A stretch of 64,000 bases of DNA from Alsobacter sp045348435 (GTDB lineage Bacteria > Pseudomonadota > Alphaproteobacteria > Rhizobiales > Beijerinckiaceae): the NCBI RefSeq assembly GCF_045348435.1, contig NZ_CP157484.1, forward strand, positions 2,604,001 through 2,668,000. The letters are read 5' to 3'. Position numbers and translations under genes: made by a program. Within the stretch, counting starts at the first letter, position 1. Each line of letters begins with the position of its first letter. The notes beneath the pieces were generated by a model. The model worked only from the letters and a program-made list of their open reading frames with translations, was not told the origin of the DNA and ran no database searches. Shown here piece after piece: positions 1-6,699 of this stretch.

Positions 1-212
1 AGGCCGACAGGAGCTTCTCCATGCAGCTCAGCCGTGAGAGCGCCAAGGGCGCCAGCCCCATGCTCCTGGTGTCCATCGGCGGATCGCAGCCGGTGTCGGG
101 GCTGGTCTCGGCCCTCCAGTCGACGCGGGACGAACCCGCCGGGTCGGACGGCAAGGCGGCCCAGGCGCCCGGACGGATCGAAGTTGGCGTCAAATACTTC
201 AAGCTGGACTGA
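1..212 (+). CDS. C-terminal end of an unidentified protein, possibly DUF4384-type (5' end outside window)
   Basis: An open frame enters from the left edge (codons from base 3) and ends at TGA 210-212, so this is the last ~69 residues of a longer gene. No full domain is visible. The segment beginning MLLVSIGGSQPVSG and the ending VKYFKLD resemble, in spacing and character, the DUF4384 ends of the next proteins, for example MVVAIHSDKPVQV and AAKFYVIR in the gene at 2002. By inference it could be another DUF4384 protein of the same cluster. It is co-directional with the caspase-like gene, whose start lies 83 bp downstream. The family guess is weak; that the frame is coding is fairly likely. Confidence 0.5.
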   Translation, partial: ADRSFSMQLSRESAKGASPMLLVSIGGSQPVSGLVSALQSTRDEPAGSDGKAAQAPGRIEVGVKYFKLD

Positions 213-295
213 TGTACGATTTGTCACCCCGCACCGCCCCGTCGCGTGGCACGATGGGTGTGGCGGACCACCGAAGAGGGGGCGGCCCCACGCCG

Positions 296-1960
296 ATGGA
301 TTTCGTCATGAGAGTCGCGACCGCGTTCCTCATCGCCCTCGGCCTGGCCCTGGTTCCCACGGTTGGGCATGACCATGCGCAGGCCGCCGAGATCCGCGGG
401 CTTTTGATCGGGGTCGACGCCTACCGCACCCTGCCGCGCCTGACGGGGTCAGCCGCCGACGCGCGCGACCTGGAGGCGAGCCTGCGCTCCATTGGCGCGC
501 GCGACCTCCGCGTCCTTGTCGACGAGAGCGCCACGCGGGGCTCCATTCTGGTCGCCTTCCAGGACCTCGTGACGCGGACGCAGGCCGGCGACACCGTCTT
601 CATCACCCTGTCCGGCCACGGCGCCCAGGAGCCGGAACGGGTCAAGGGTTCCGAGCCGGACGGCATGGACGAGGTGTTCCTGCTGCCGGCGTTCGACCCG
701 AAGGACCGTCTTCAGAATGGCGAGAAGATCCTCGACAAGGAATTCAACCACGTCATCAAGCTGATCGAGGACAAAGGCGGCCGCGTCGTCTTCGTCGCCG
801 ACACGTGCTCCGGGGGAGGCCTGGCGCGGGAGGTCGATCCGCGCGGCCCCGGGATGGTCTACCGCAGCGTGAAATACACGCCCATCGTCGACGACCTCAA
901 GCCTATCTCGACCAGGACTGACGCGCTGATGGCGCCGACGGACTTCAAGTCGTCGACCTTCCTGGCCGCCGTCGACAAGCAGTCCAAGGTTCCGGAGATC
1001 CGGATTCCCGGCGTCGGTCAGCGCGGCGCCCTGAGCTACGCCGTCGCGCGCGGCTTGCAGGGCGCGGCCGACCTGGACGGCGACGGCGCGATCACCGCGG
1101 CCGAACTTTCCGAATATGCGCGGCGGGTGACCTACCAGCTCTCGGACCAGCGCCAGCGCATCGTCGCGGTGGACGCCCCCCCTCCCCCGGCGCCCGCCAA
1201 GGTGATCGTGCGCGGCATCGCGGTGAGGCCCGTGGCGGCCGAGGGGACGGCGCCGGAGCTCGCCTCCAAAAGGCCTGCCCTCCCGCCCTCGCAGGCCGAC
1301 GCGACAGTCAGGCCCGTTTCCGCCGGCAAGCCGTCGCTGGGCGCCGTCCTGATCGCGTCGCTGGACGGCAAGGCCGAGCGTTTCGCCGGCCTGTCGATCC
1401 AGACGGCCTTCCAGGTCGTCGAACCCGGGGCAAGTCCCGACCTCGTCTGGGATCCTTCGACCCGGGACGTGCTGTCGGGCGGCGACGTGATCGCCCGCAA
1501 TGTCGACCGCAACGATCTGCCCAGCATCGTGGAGCGCGCCGCTCTGCTGCGCTGGCTGAAGCAGCGCGCGCCGAACGCCCCGCAGTCGATCAGGATCGTT
1601 CCGGACGATCGTCTCCACCGCAAGGGAAGCCGCGTCGAGGTGGAGATCGGCGATGTCGGCGCGAGAGGGCTCGTGATCTTCAATGTGGCCGGAGACGGGA
1701 CCGTCCAGCTGCTCTACCCGATCGGGTCCGATCCGCCGGTCAGGAGCGACGCCCAATATCGCCTGCAGCTGCAGGTCCGCGAGCCCTTCGGGGCGGATCA
1801 GATCGTGGTCGTCAGTTCGCCACGGCGCCTGCCCGATCTCGAGCAGGCGCTGCGGCAGATGGACCGCAAACGGTCTCCAATGAAAGTCTTGGAAGCGCTG
1901 AACCAGGCCGCCGGCTCGGACAGCAGGATCGGTTCGGCGGGGCTGTTCACCGCGCCCTGA
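296..1960 (+). CDS. Exported caspase-family (peptidase C14-like) protein with C-terminal DUF4384
   Basis: About 554 residues. A hydrophobic signal peptide follows the start and ends near HAQA-AE, so the protein should act in the periplasm or outside. Residues ~30-240 form a caspase-like domain with the catalytic pair visible: His108 in LSGHGAQEP and Cys171 in VADTCSGG. An EF-hand-like loop with Asp259, Asp261 and Asp263 (DLDGDGAIT) follows, then a Pro/Ala linker and a DUF4384 region from about residue 440 (LVIFNVAGDGTVQLLYP). The family comprises Arg/Lys- or Asp-specific cysteine peptidases, often in signalling or defence modules; substrates here are unknown. I chose ATG 296 because AGAGGGGG lies 13 bases upstream; ATG 308 and an upstream start at 212 are alternatives. 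It heads an apparent operon. Confidence 0.85.
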   Translation: MDFVMRVATAFLIALGLALVPTVGHDHAQAAEIRGLLIGVDAYRTLPRLTGSAADARDLEASLRSIGARDLRVLVDESATRGSILVAFQDLVTRTQAGDTVFITLSGHGAQEPERVKGSEPDGMDEVFLLPAFDPKDRLQNGEKILDKEFNHVIKLIEDKGGRVVFVADTCSGGGLAREVDPRGPGMVYRSVKYTPIVDDLKPISTRTDALMAPTDFKSSTFLAAVDKQSKVPEIRIPGVGQRGALSYAVARGLQGAADLDGDGAITAAELSEYARRVTYQLSDQRQRIVAVDAPPPPAPAKVIVRGIAVRPVAAEGTAPELASKRPALPPSQADATVRPVSAGKPSLGAVLIASLDGKAERFAGLSIQTAFQVVEPGASPDLVWDPSTRDVLSGGDVIARNVDRNDLPSIVERAALLRWLKQRAPNAPQSIRIVPDDRLHRKGSRVEVEIGDVGARGLVIFNVAGDGTVQLLYPIGSDPPVRSDAQYRLQLQVREPFGADQIVVVSSPRRLPDLEQALRQMDRKRSPMKVLEALNQAAGSDSRIGSAGLFTAP

Positions 1961-2001
1961 AGTAACCAAAGGCAACCCGCCTACGGAGAGGGAGGTTCAC
2001 G

Positions 2002-2703
2002 ATGCTGCTGGCGACACGGTCAGCCCTGATCCTGGCCCTCCTCCCTGCCGTTTTTGCAGCCGCAGGCGGCTCCCCGAACGCCGCCGAGGCGATCCGCAAC
2101 CGATCCGTACGAATCATCGAGGGCGACGCCGCTGCGGGCGTCGGTTCCGCCGCCCCGACCGCGACGGCGCCGGCCGAAGCGCCGCCCGACCTGCCGCAAG
2201 GCGCATCGCGCGTCGGCAATCCGGCCGGTCTGCGCGTCGAACTTATCCCCGCCGCCGACGTGGCGCTCGGGACCGAACTGGCGGTGCGCATCACCGCCGA
2301 CAAGCCCGGCTATCTCGTGGTCGTCGACGTCGACTCCGCCGGCAGGCTCACCCAAATCTACCCGAACACGCATTCGCTGGCGCAGGCCAGGGGCGTGACC
2401 CAAAAAGCGAATTTCCTGGCGCCGGGACGCCCGCGCATCATCCCGGACAAGGATGATGCGACGCAGTTCAAGTTCGTCGCCGCCGAGCCGACCGGCGTCG
2501 GCATGGTGGTGGCGATCCATAGCGACAAGCCCGTGCAGGTGATCGACCTTCCCGACGTGCCCGCGATGCTGGCTGGCCGCATTCGCGCCCTCCAGTATCT
2601 GCGCGAGAGCGCCCAGGACCTCAAGATCCTGCCGGTCACCGAAGCTGAGAAGATCCAGGATCCCATCTGGTCGTTCGCGGCCAAATTCTACGTCATTCGA
2701 TGA
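2002..2703 (+). CDS. Exported DUF4384-domain protein
   Basis: 233 residues with a clear signal peptide (LLATRSALILALLPAVFAAAG) and then an Ala/Pro-rich stretch. Residues ~75-180 look like DUF4384: a lipoprotein-like beta domain with PGYLVVVDVDSAGRLTQIYPN and GVGMVVAIHSDKPV. DUF4384 is commonly attached to or encoded beside caspase-like peptidases and kinases; its biochemical role is not established. The start is well supported by GGAGAGGGAGG 5-15 bases upstream of ATG 2002. It lies 41 bp after the caspase gene, which carries the same domain, so the two may be partners in one envelope complex (inference). Confidence 0.8.
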   Translation: MLLATRSALILALLPAVFAAAGGSPNAAEAIRNRSVRIIEGDAAAGVGSAAPTATAPAEAPPDLPQGASRVGNPAGLRVELIPAADVALGTELAVRITADKPGYLVVVDVDSAGRLTQIYPNTHSLAQARGVTQKANFLAPGRPRIIPDKDDATQFKFVAAEPTGVGMVVAIHSDKPVQVIDLPDVPAMLAGRIRALQYLRESAQDLKILPVTEAEKIQDPIWSFAAKFYVIR

Positions 2704-3740
2704 TCCGCTCGGGGCCGCCACGCATGAGGAAGCGCATCCGCCAGGGGCTCGCCACGGCGGCGGCCGTCTGGGGACTGTCAGCCGGCCCTGCGGCCGCGGC
2801 CGAATCCGTGACAGAATTGCGCCTCGCCGCGCTCGCCCTCCCGGCTGACGAGACCCGCATCAGACTGGACGCCGCCGACATCGCGATCGGGCCGGACGCC
2901 GTGGTGGCGCGCTACCGGCTGGTGAACCACTCGGAGGCCGCCGCCAGCGTCACCCTGGCCTTTCCGATGCCGGACCTCGATTTCTCGGACCCCGACGTCT
3001 CGCTGGCGATCCCCGGCCCGGACCCCCTGAACTTCCTTGGCCTGACCGCCCGGATCGACGGCAAGCCGGCCGACATCCGCTTCTCGCAGTCGGCGCAGCT
3101 GAACGGCAAGGACGTCACCGCCACGCTGCGGCAGTCCGGCCTCGCGCTGGCGCCCGTCGGGCCCTTCCAGGCGCAGCTCGCCGCCATGCCGCAGCCCCTG
3201 CGCGACAAGCTCACCGACGGCGGCGTGCTGGCCATCCTCGGAGCGGACGTCCAGGGCGTCCCGATTTACGCGCCGAAATGGACGGTCCGGACGCTCGCGA
3301 CACGGCGCCTCGCCTTCACGCCCGGCCAGGCGATGGACGTCGAGATCCGGCACCGGACCAGCCTGGGCGCCAGTCCCGACACGATGCTGCGCAACCCGCT
3401 GCGGGACGCGCCGGGCCTGATCGCCGAAGTCCGGCGCTACAAGGCCGAGTACTGCATCGACGACGCGTTCTTCGCCGCGCTGGACCGCATGACGACGGCC
3501 GGCGACGCGAATGTGAGCGGCCTGCGCGAAAGGCGCATCCTCTACGCCCTCGAGGGCGCAGCGGCCGCAGGTCCCATCAAGGACTTTCGGCTGGTCGTCG
3601 ACAAGGGCAGGCCCGACCGCCTCGTCAGCTTCTGCCTCGACAACCTGAAAAGGATCTCGCCGACGAGGTTCGAGATGCGGGCCACGGACTATCGCCCGAC
3701 CCGGGGCCTGAAGGTGCTGCTGATCGAGCGCAACGGATGA
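2700..3740 (+). CDS. Exported DUF4424-like protein
   Basis: 346 residues. The start overlaps the previous stop (ATGA), a sign of translational coupling; ATG 2724 is an alternative that gives a tidier signal peptide. After the signal peptide (to about AAAAES) the segment RIRLDAADIAIGPDAVVARYRLVNHSEAAASVTLAFPMPD matches the start of the DUF4424 family in my recollection: an immunoglobulin-like exported domain. Cysteines in KAEYCIDD and LVSFCLDN could form a disulfide. Function unknown. The link with a caspase-like peptidase and two DUF4384 proteins suggests it is an accessory or substrate in the periplasm. Confidence 0.7.
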   Translation: MIRSGPPRMRKRIRQGLATAAAVWGLSAGPAAAAESVTELRLAALALPADETRIRLDAADIAIGPDAVVARYRLVNHSEAAASVTLAFPMPDLDFSDPDVSLAIPGPDPLNFLGLTARIDGKPADIRFSQSAQLNGKDVTATLRQSGLALAPVGPFQAQLAAMPQPLRDKLTDGGVLAILGADVQGVPIYAPKWTVRTLATRRLAFTPGQAMDVEIRHRTSLGASPDTMLRNPLRDAPGLIAEVRRYKAEYCIDDAFFAALDRMTTAGDANVSGLRERRILYALEGAAAAGPIKDFRLVVDKGRPDRLVSFCLDNLKRISPTRFEMRATDYRPTRGLKVLLIERNG

Positions 3741-3765
3741 CCACCCAGCACGCGGAGGCTCGCTT

Positions 3766-5373
3766 ATGACCCCGACGCCGCCCGACCCGGACGCCCTCGC
3801 AGACGCATTGGCCCGGACTGGCCGAACCTATGACGCGGTGCCCTACACGTCGATCCCCTTCCCGCGCCTGCAGCCGGCCCGGCTGGCCGCGAATGCGCGC
3901 CTGCTCGGCCTGGACGCCCCGGACCCCTCCCGGGCCCGCACGCTGGAGATCGGCTGCGCCTCCGGAGGGCACATCGTCCCGCTCGCGGCCGCCTTCCCGC
4001 AGGCGCGGTTCGTCGGGGTGGACATCTCGGCCGGACAGGTCGCGTCCGGCCGCGAACGCATCGACGCGCTCGGGCTGCGCAACGTCGAACTCCACGCCTG
4101 CAGCGTCACCGAGATCGGCGCGGACTGGGGCGACTTCGACTACGTCATCTGCCATGGCGTGTATTCGTGGGTGCCCGATGCGGTGCGCGAGAACATCCTC
4201 CGCGTCTGCGCCGAGCGCCTCTCGCCCGATGGGATCGCGGCCATCAGCTTCAACGTGCTGCCGGGCTGGCGCATGTTCCAGGTGGTCCGCGACAGCATGA
4301 TCCTGCACGCCGGGGCCGAGGCCGACCACCAGACCCGCTCGCTGCGCAGCCGCCAGCTTTTCGACCTCATGGCCCAGCACTCCCCCGAGGCGAGCTCCTA
4401 CGGCTCGATCTGGCGCAAGGAGGCCAGGCGCATGGTCGAGCAGCCGGACGCCTATCTGGCCCACGAGATTTTCGAGGACCACAACGCGCCCTGCACGTTC
4501 CGCAGCTTCGCCGACGCAGCCGCCCGGCGCGGCCTCGCCTACCTGTCCGAGACGCGGCTGCGCGAGAATGTTCCCGAAAGCGGCCAGGCCGAGCGCGCTG
4601 AGGTCATTCGATCCCTGGCGGCGGGCGACCGGACGGCGACCGAGCAATACATCGACATCCTGACCGGCAGGACGTTCCGGGAATCGCTGCTGGTGCGCGC
4701 GGGGCGCGAGGCCGGCCTCTCGCGCGGTCTCGATCCGGAGAGGCTCGCCGGCCTGCACCTGATCGCGCCGCTCGACCTCCGCGCGGACCCGCCCCCGCGG
4801 CCGGGCGAGTTCGTGCTGGCGGACGACGACGGCATGGTGGCGACGACGCAGGACCACGCGGTCGCGGCCGCGCTCGACCTCCTGCTGAAGCGCCAGCCCG
4901 CCTCCACCGCCGTCGACGATCTTGTCGCCCGCGCCGAAACCGAAGCCGAACGGGACCGCATCCTCGCCGCCCTGCTGCGCCTGGTCCTCGACGGCGCGCT
5001 CGACGTCTCGGCCGAACCGGTCCGCTGCGCGTCCCGCCCCGGCGATACGCCGACAGTCTGGCCCTTGCTGGCGCAGGACATCATGCGCGGCGCGGACCGC
5101 TCCGCCACCTTGCGCCACGCGACCGTGTCGATCGACCCGATGATGCGCTTCCTCGCGCCCCTGCTGGACGGCCGCCACGACGCGGCCGGGATCGCGGACG
5201 CGCTCATGCGGCTCGCCCAGGAGGGACTGGTCTCGATTTCCGACGAGACCGGCGCGATCGCCGAGCCTGACCGTCTCGCGGCCGCCTGCCGGGCGCAGAT
5301 CGACCGCCGCATCGCCGCCCTGGCCCGAATGGGCGCGCTGCTAGAGGACCAGCCCCCGCCAGGGCGAGACTGA
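3766..5373 (+). CDS. Class I SAM-dependent methyltransferase with methyltransferase regulatory domain
   Basis: 535 residues, no signal peptide, so cytosolic. The N-terminus has the YDAVPYTSIPFP signature that precedes the Rossmann domain in this subfamily. SAM motif I is LEIGCASGG starting at Leu60, motif II VGVDIS ends the next strand, and DYVICHGVYSWVPD is the motif IV region. Residues ~200-320 fit the methyltransferase regulatory domain (PF10119 type; SYGSIWRKEARRMVEQPDAYLAHE) and the rest is a less conserved C-terminal region with winged-helix-like patterns. The family modifies proteins or small molecules; the substrate is unknown. It starts 25 bp after the DUF4424-like gene. Being the one clearly cytosolic enzyme among exported proteins, it may modify one of them before export (speculative). 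Confidence 0.85.
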   Translation: MTPTPPDPDALADALARTGRTYDAVPYTSIPFPRLQPARLAANARLLGLDAPDPSRARTLEIGCASGGHIVPLAAAFPQARFVGVDISAGQVASGRERIDALGLRNVELHACSVTEIGADWGDFDYVICHGVYSWVPDAVRENILRVCAERLSPDGIAAISFNVLPGWRMFQVVRDSMILHAGAEADHQTRSLRSRQLFDLMAQHSPEASSYGSIWRKEARRMVEQPDAYLAHEIFEDHNAPCTFRSFADAAARRGLAYLSETRLRENVPESGQAERAEVIRSLAAGDRTATEQYIDILTGRTFRESLLVRAGREAGLSRGLDPERLAGLHLIAPLDLRADPPPRPGEFVLADDDGMVATTQDHAVAAALDLLLKRQPASTAVDDLVARAETEAERDRILAALLRLVLDGALDVSAEPVRCASRPGDTPTVWPLLAQDIMRGADRSATLRHATVSIDPMMRFLAPLLDGRHDAAGIADALMRLAQEGLVSISDETGAIAEPDRLAAACRAQIDRRIAALARMGALLEDQPPPGRD

Positions 5374-5392
5374 GCCGCCTCAGGAGCGCCGA

Positions 5393-5974
5393 ATGCCGAG
5401 CTATGCGGACCTCGAATTCATCGTCTCCACCACCGCGCCAGAGGACGCGCCGGAGCTGTTTCAGCTCACGGTCGTGCCGGCCTTGGTGGAGCGCTGGCTG
5501 GACGACTACGACGCGCGGCTGCAGGGCCTGTTCCGCCAGCGGCATGGGCGCAGCCGGAGCGGCGGCGGCGTCGTCCACGCCACGATAGAGGGCTTCTCAT
5601 ATCTGTTCGATCTGGACTTCGACCGGCTCATCGCCGCCTGGGGCGTTTCGCTCGGGCGCAACGCCAATCCGCGGGATCCCGGCCGGATGGCGGGCCATCC
5701 CCAGAGCGCCGGCCCCCTCTACCATCGCGGCCACGCCATCGCGCATTCGCTGGGCGGCGGCGCCGACATCAACATCGTCCCGCAATGGGCCCGCCACAAC
5801 ATCGGCGGCTTCCGCAGCCTGGAGATCGCCGCCGTCGATACGCCGGGAGCGCTCTATTTCACCTACTGGATCTACGGGGTCCGCCAGCTCCAGACGCCGA
5901 TCCGGGTGGAGCAAGGCCTGTTGGTCGCCGACGAGGGCGCAAGGCCGTCGCGGACGGGCGTGAGGCGTTTCTGA
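5393..5974 (+). CDS. Putative DNA/RNA non-specific endonuclease-like protein (HRGH motif)
   Basis: 193 residues, last gene of the cluster, 19 bp after the methyltransferase. I do not recognise a named family with certainty. The core from residue 111, HRGHAIAHSLGGGADINIVPQ followed by Asn-Ile-Gly-Gly and a Leu-Glu, has the layout of beta-beta-alpha metal nucleases of the Endonuclease_NS_2 type: DRGH-type catalytic His (His114 here), GG-x-D-x-N-[IL]-VPQ metal-loop Asn, then an Asn and Glu on the helix. The end LQTPIRVEQGLLV also suits that fold. There is no signal peptide and no adjacent small immunity-like gene. It might be a toxin or effector nuclease, or a non-catalytic relative. Confidence 0.6.
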   Translation: MPSYADLEFIVSTTAPEDAPELFQLTVVPALVERWLDDYDARLQGLFRQRHGRSRSGGGVVHATIEGFSYLFDLDFDRLIAAWGVSLGRNANPRDPGRMAGHPQSAGPLYHRGHAIAHSLGGGADINIVPQWARHNIGGFRSLEIAAVDTPGALYFTYWIYGVRQLQTPIRVEQGLLVADEGARPSRTGVRRF

Positions 5975-6006
5975 GCGTGAGGCCTATCGCAGCGGCCCGA
6001 AGATGC

Positions 6007-6082
6007 TGGTGGGCGGTGACGGGCTCGAACCGCCGACCCTCTCGGTGTAAACGAGATGCTCTACCAACTGAGCTAACCGCCC
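6007..6082 (-). tRNA. tRNA-Val (anticodon TAC)
   Basis: Read on the minus strand, 76 nt with an encoded CCA. The acceptor stem is GGGCGGT/ACCGCCC, the D arm is GCTC-AGTTGGTA-GAGC, the anticodon stem is TCTCG/CGAGA around loop TTTACAC (anticodon TAC, reading GTA and related valine codons), and the T arm is GGCGG-TTCGAGC-CCGTC. Its 3' end faces the caspase/DUF4384 cluster, 32 bp from the last gene of that cluster. tRNA 3' ends are common integration sites for genomic islands. Confidence 0.96.
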
Positions 6083-6174
6083 TCGCCGCGGGCGCGGCTT
6101 GGTGCGCCCCTTATGGCGATTTCGACCCGCAGGCGCAAGATCGCGCGGCCGCCCGCGCCGGCCCTAAACGGCGA

Positions 6175-6201
6175 AACGGGCCGGCGCTGGGCCGACCCGT
6201 T
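6175..6201 (-). terminator. Candidate hupB terminator hairpin
   Basis: Inverted repeat AACGGG...CCCGTT extended inward by CGGC/GCCG after a one-base mismatch, 30 bp beyond the hupB stop. On the minus strand the stem is followed by TTCGCCGTTTAGG, so the T tract is weak. It would separate hupB from tRNA-Val. Confidence 0.5.
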
Positions 6202-6230
6202 CCAGTTCCGTCGCTGCAGCAATGCTGCGC

Positions 6231-6506
6231 TTAGGCGTTGAGGGCCGACTTGAGGCCGGCGCCCGCCTTGAACTTCGGAGCCTTGGAGGCCTTGGTCTTG
6301 ATGGTCTCGCCGGTGCGCGGGTTGCGCGCCTCGCCAGCGGGGCGATCCGTCACGAGGAAGGTGCCGAAGCCGACCAGACGAACCTCATCGCCGCTCTTGA
6401 GCGAGGATGTGATCGCGTCGAGCACGGCGTCCACCGCCGCAGCGGCCTGGTTCTTGTTGAGGTCCGCCTGCTCCGCGACGGCGGCGACGAGATCGCCCTT
6501 GTTCAT
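6231..6506 (-). CDS. hupB: HU family DNA-binding protein
   Basis: 91 residues, the normal length for HU. It begins MNKGDLVAAVAEQADLNKNQA, carries the HU signature in VGFGTFLVTDRPAGEARNP with the DNA-intercalating arm (RNPRTGET), and ends with a basic tail. HU is a nucleoid protein that bends DNA as a dimer. The start is supported by GAGGAG 7-12 bases upstream. It lies downstream of lon on the same strand but behind a strong terminator, so it has its own promoter in the 193 bp gap; that gap shows no convincing -35/-10 pair by eye. Confidence 0.97.
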   Translation of the reverse strand: MNKGDLVAAVAEQADLNKNQAAAAVDAVLDAITSSLKSGDEVRLVGFGTFLVTDRPAGEARNPRTGETIKTKASKAPKFKAGAGLKSALNA

Positions 6507-6633
6507 CGGTAGTCTCCTCTGAATTCAGTCGGTGCGTCGAATCGAACGACGCCTGAGCGGTTTTTTCAGTTTGACGGGTCCGGCGCAAGGCGTGCCGGGC
6601 CGAATCCAAGGAAAACTCTAGGGTTTCGCCCAT

Positions 6634-6662
6634 AAAAAGGCCCCCGACTTTCGCCGGGGGCC
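6634..6662 (-). terminator. Rho-independent terminator of lon
   Basis: On the minus strand, 37 bp after the lon stop, an 8-bp perfect stem GGCCCCCG/CGGGGGCC with an 8-nt loop is followed directly by TTTTTA. Stem strength and U tract make this a convincing intrinsic terminator. Confidence 0.85.
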
Positions 6663-6699
6663 CTCTATTTTCAATTGAAGCGTTGCGAAGCGTCAGACG

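Noticed and set aside
1069..1116. EF-hand loop in the caspase-like protein as proof of calcium regulation
   Set aside because: DLDGDGAITAAEL fits a single EF-hand-like loop, but one loop without a partner is not enough to claim calcium control.
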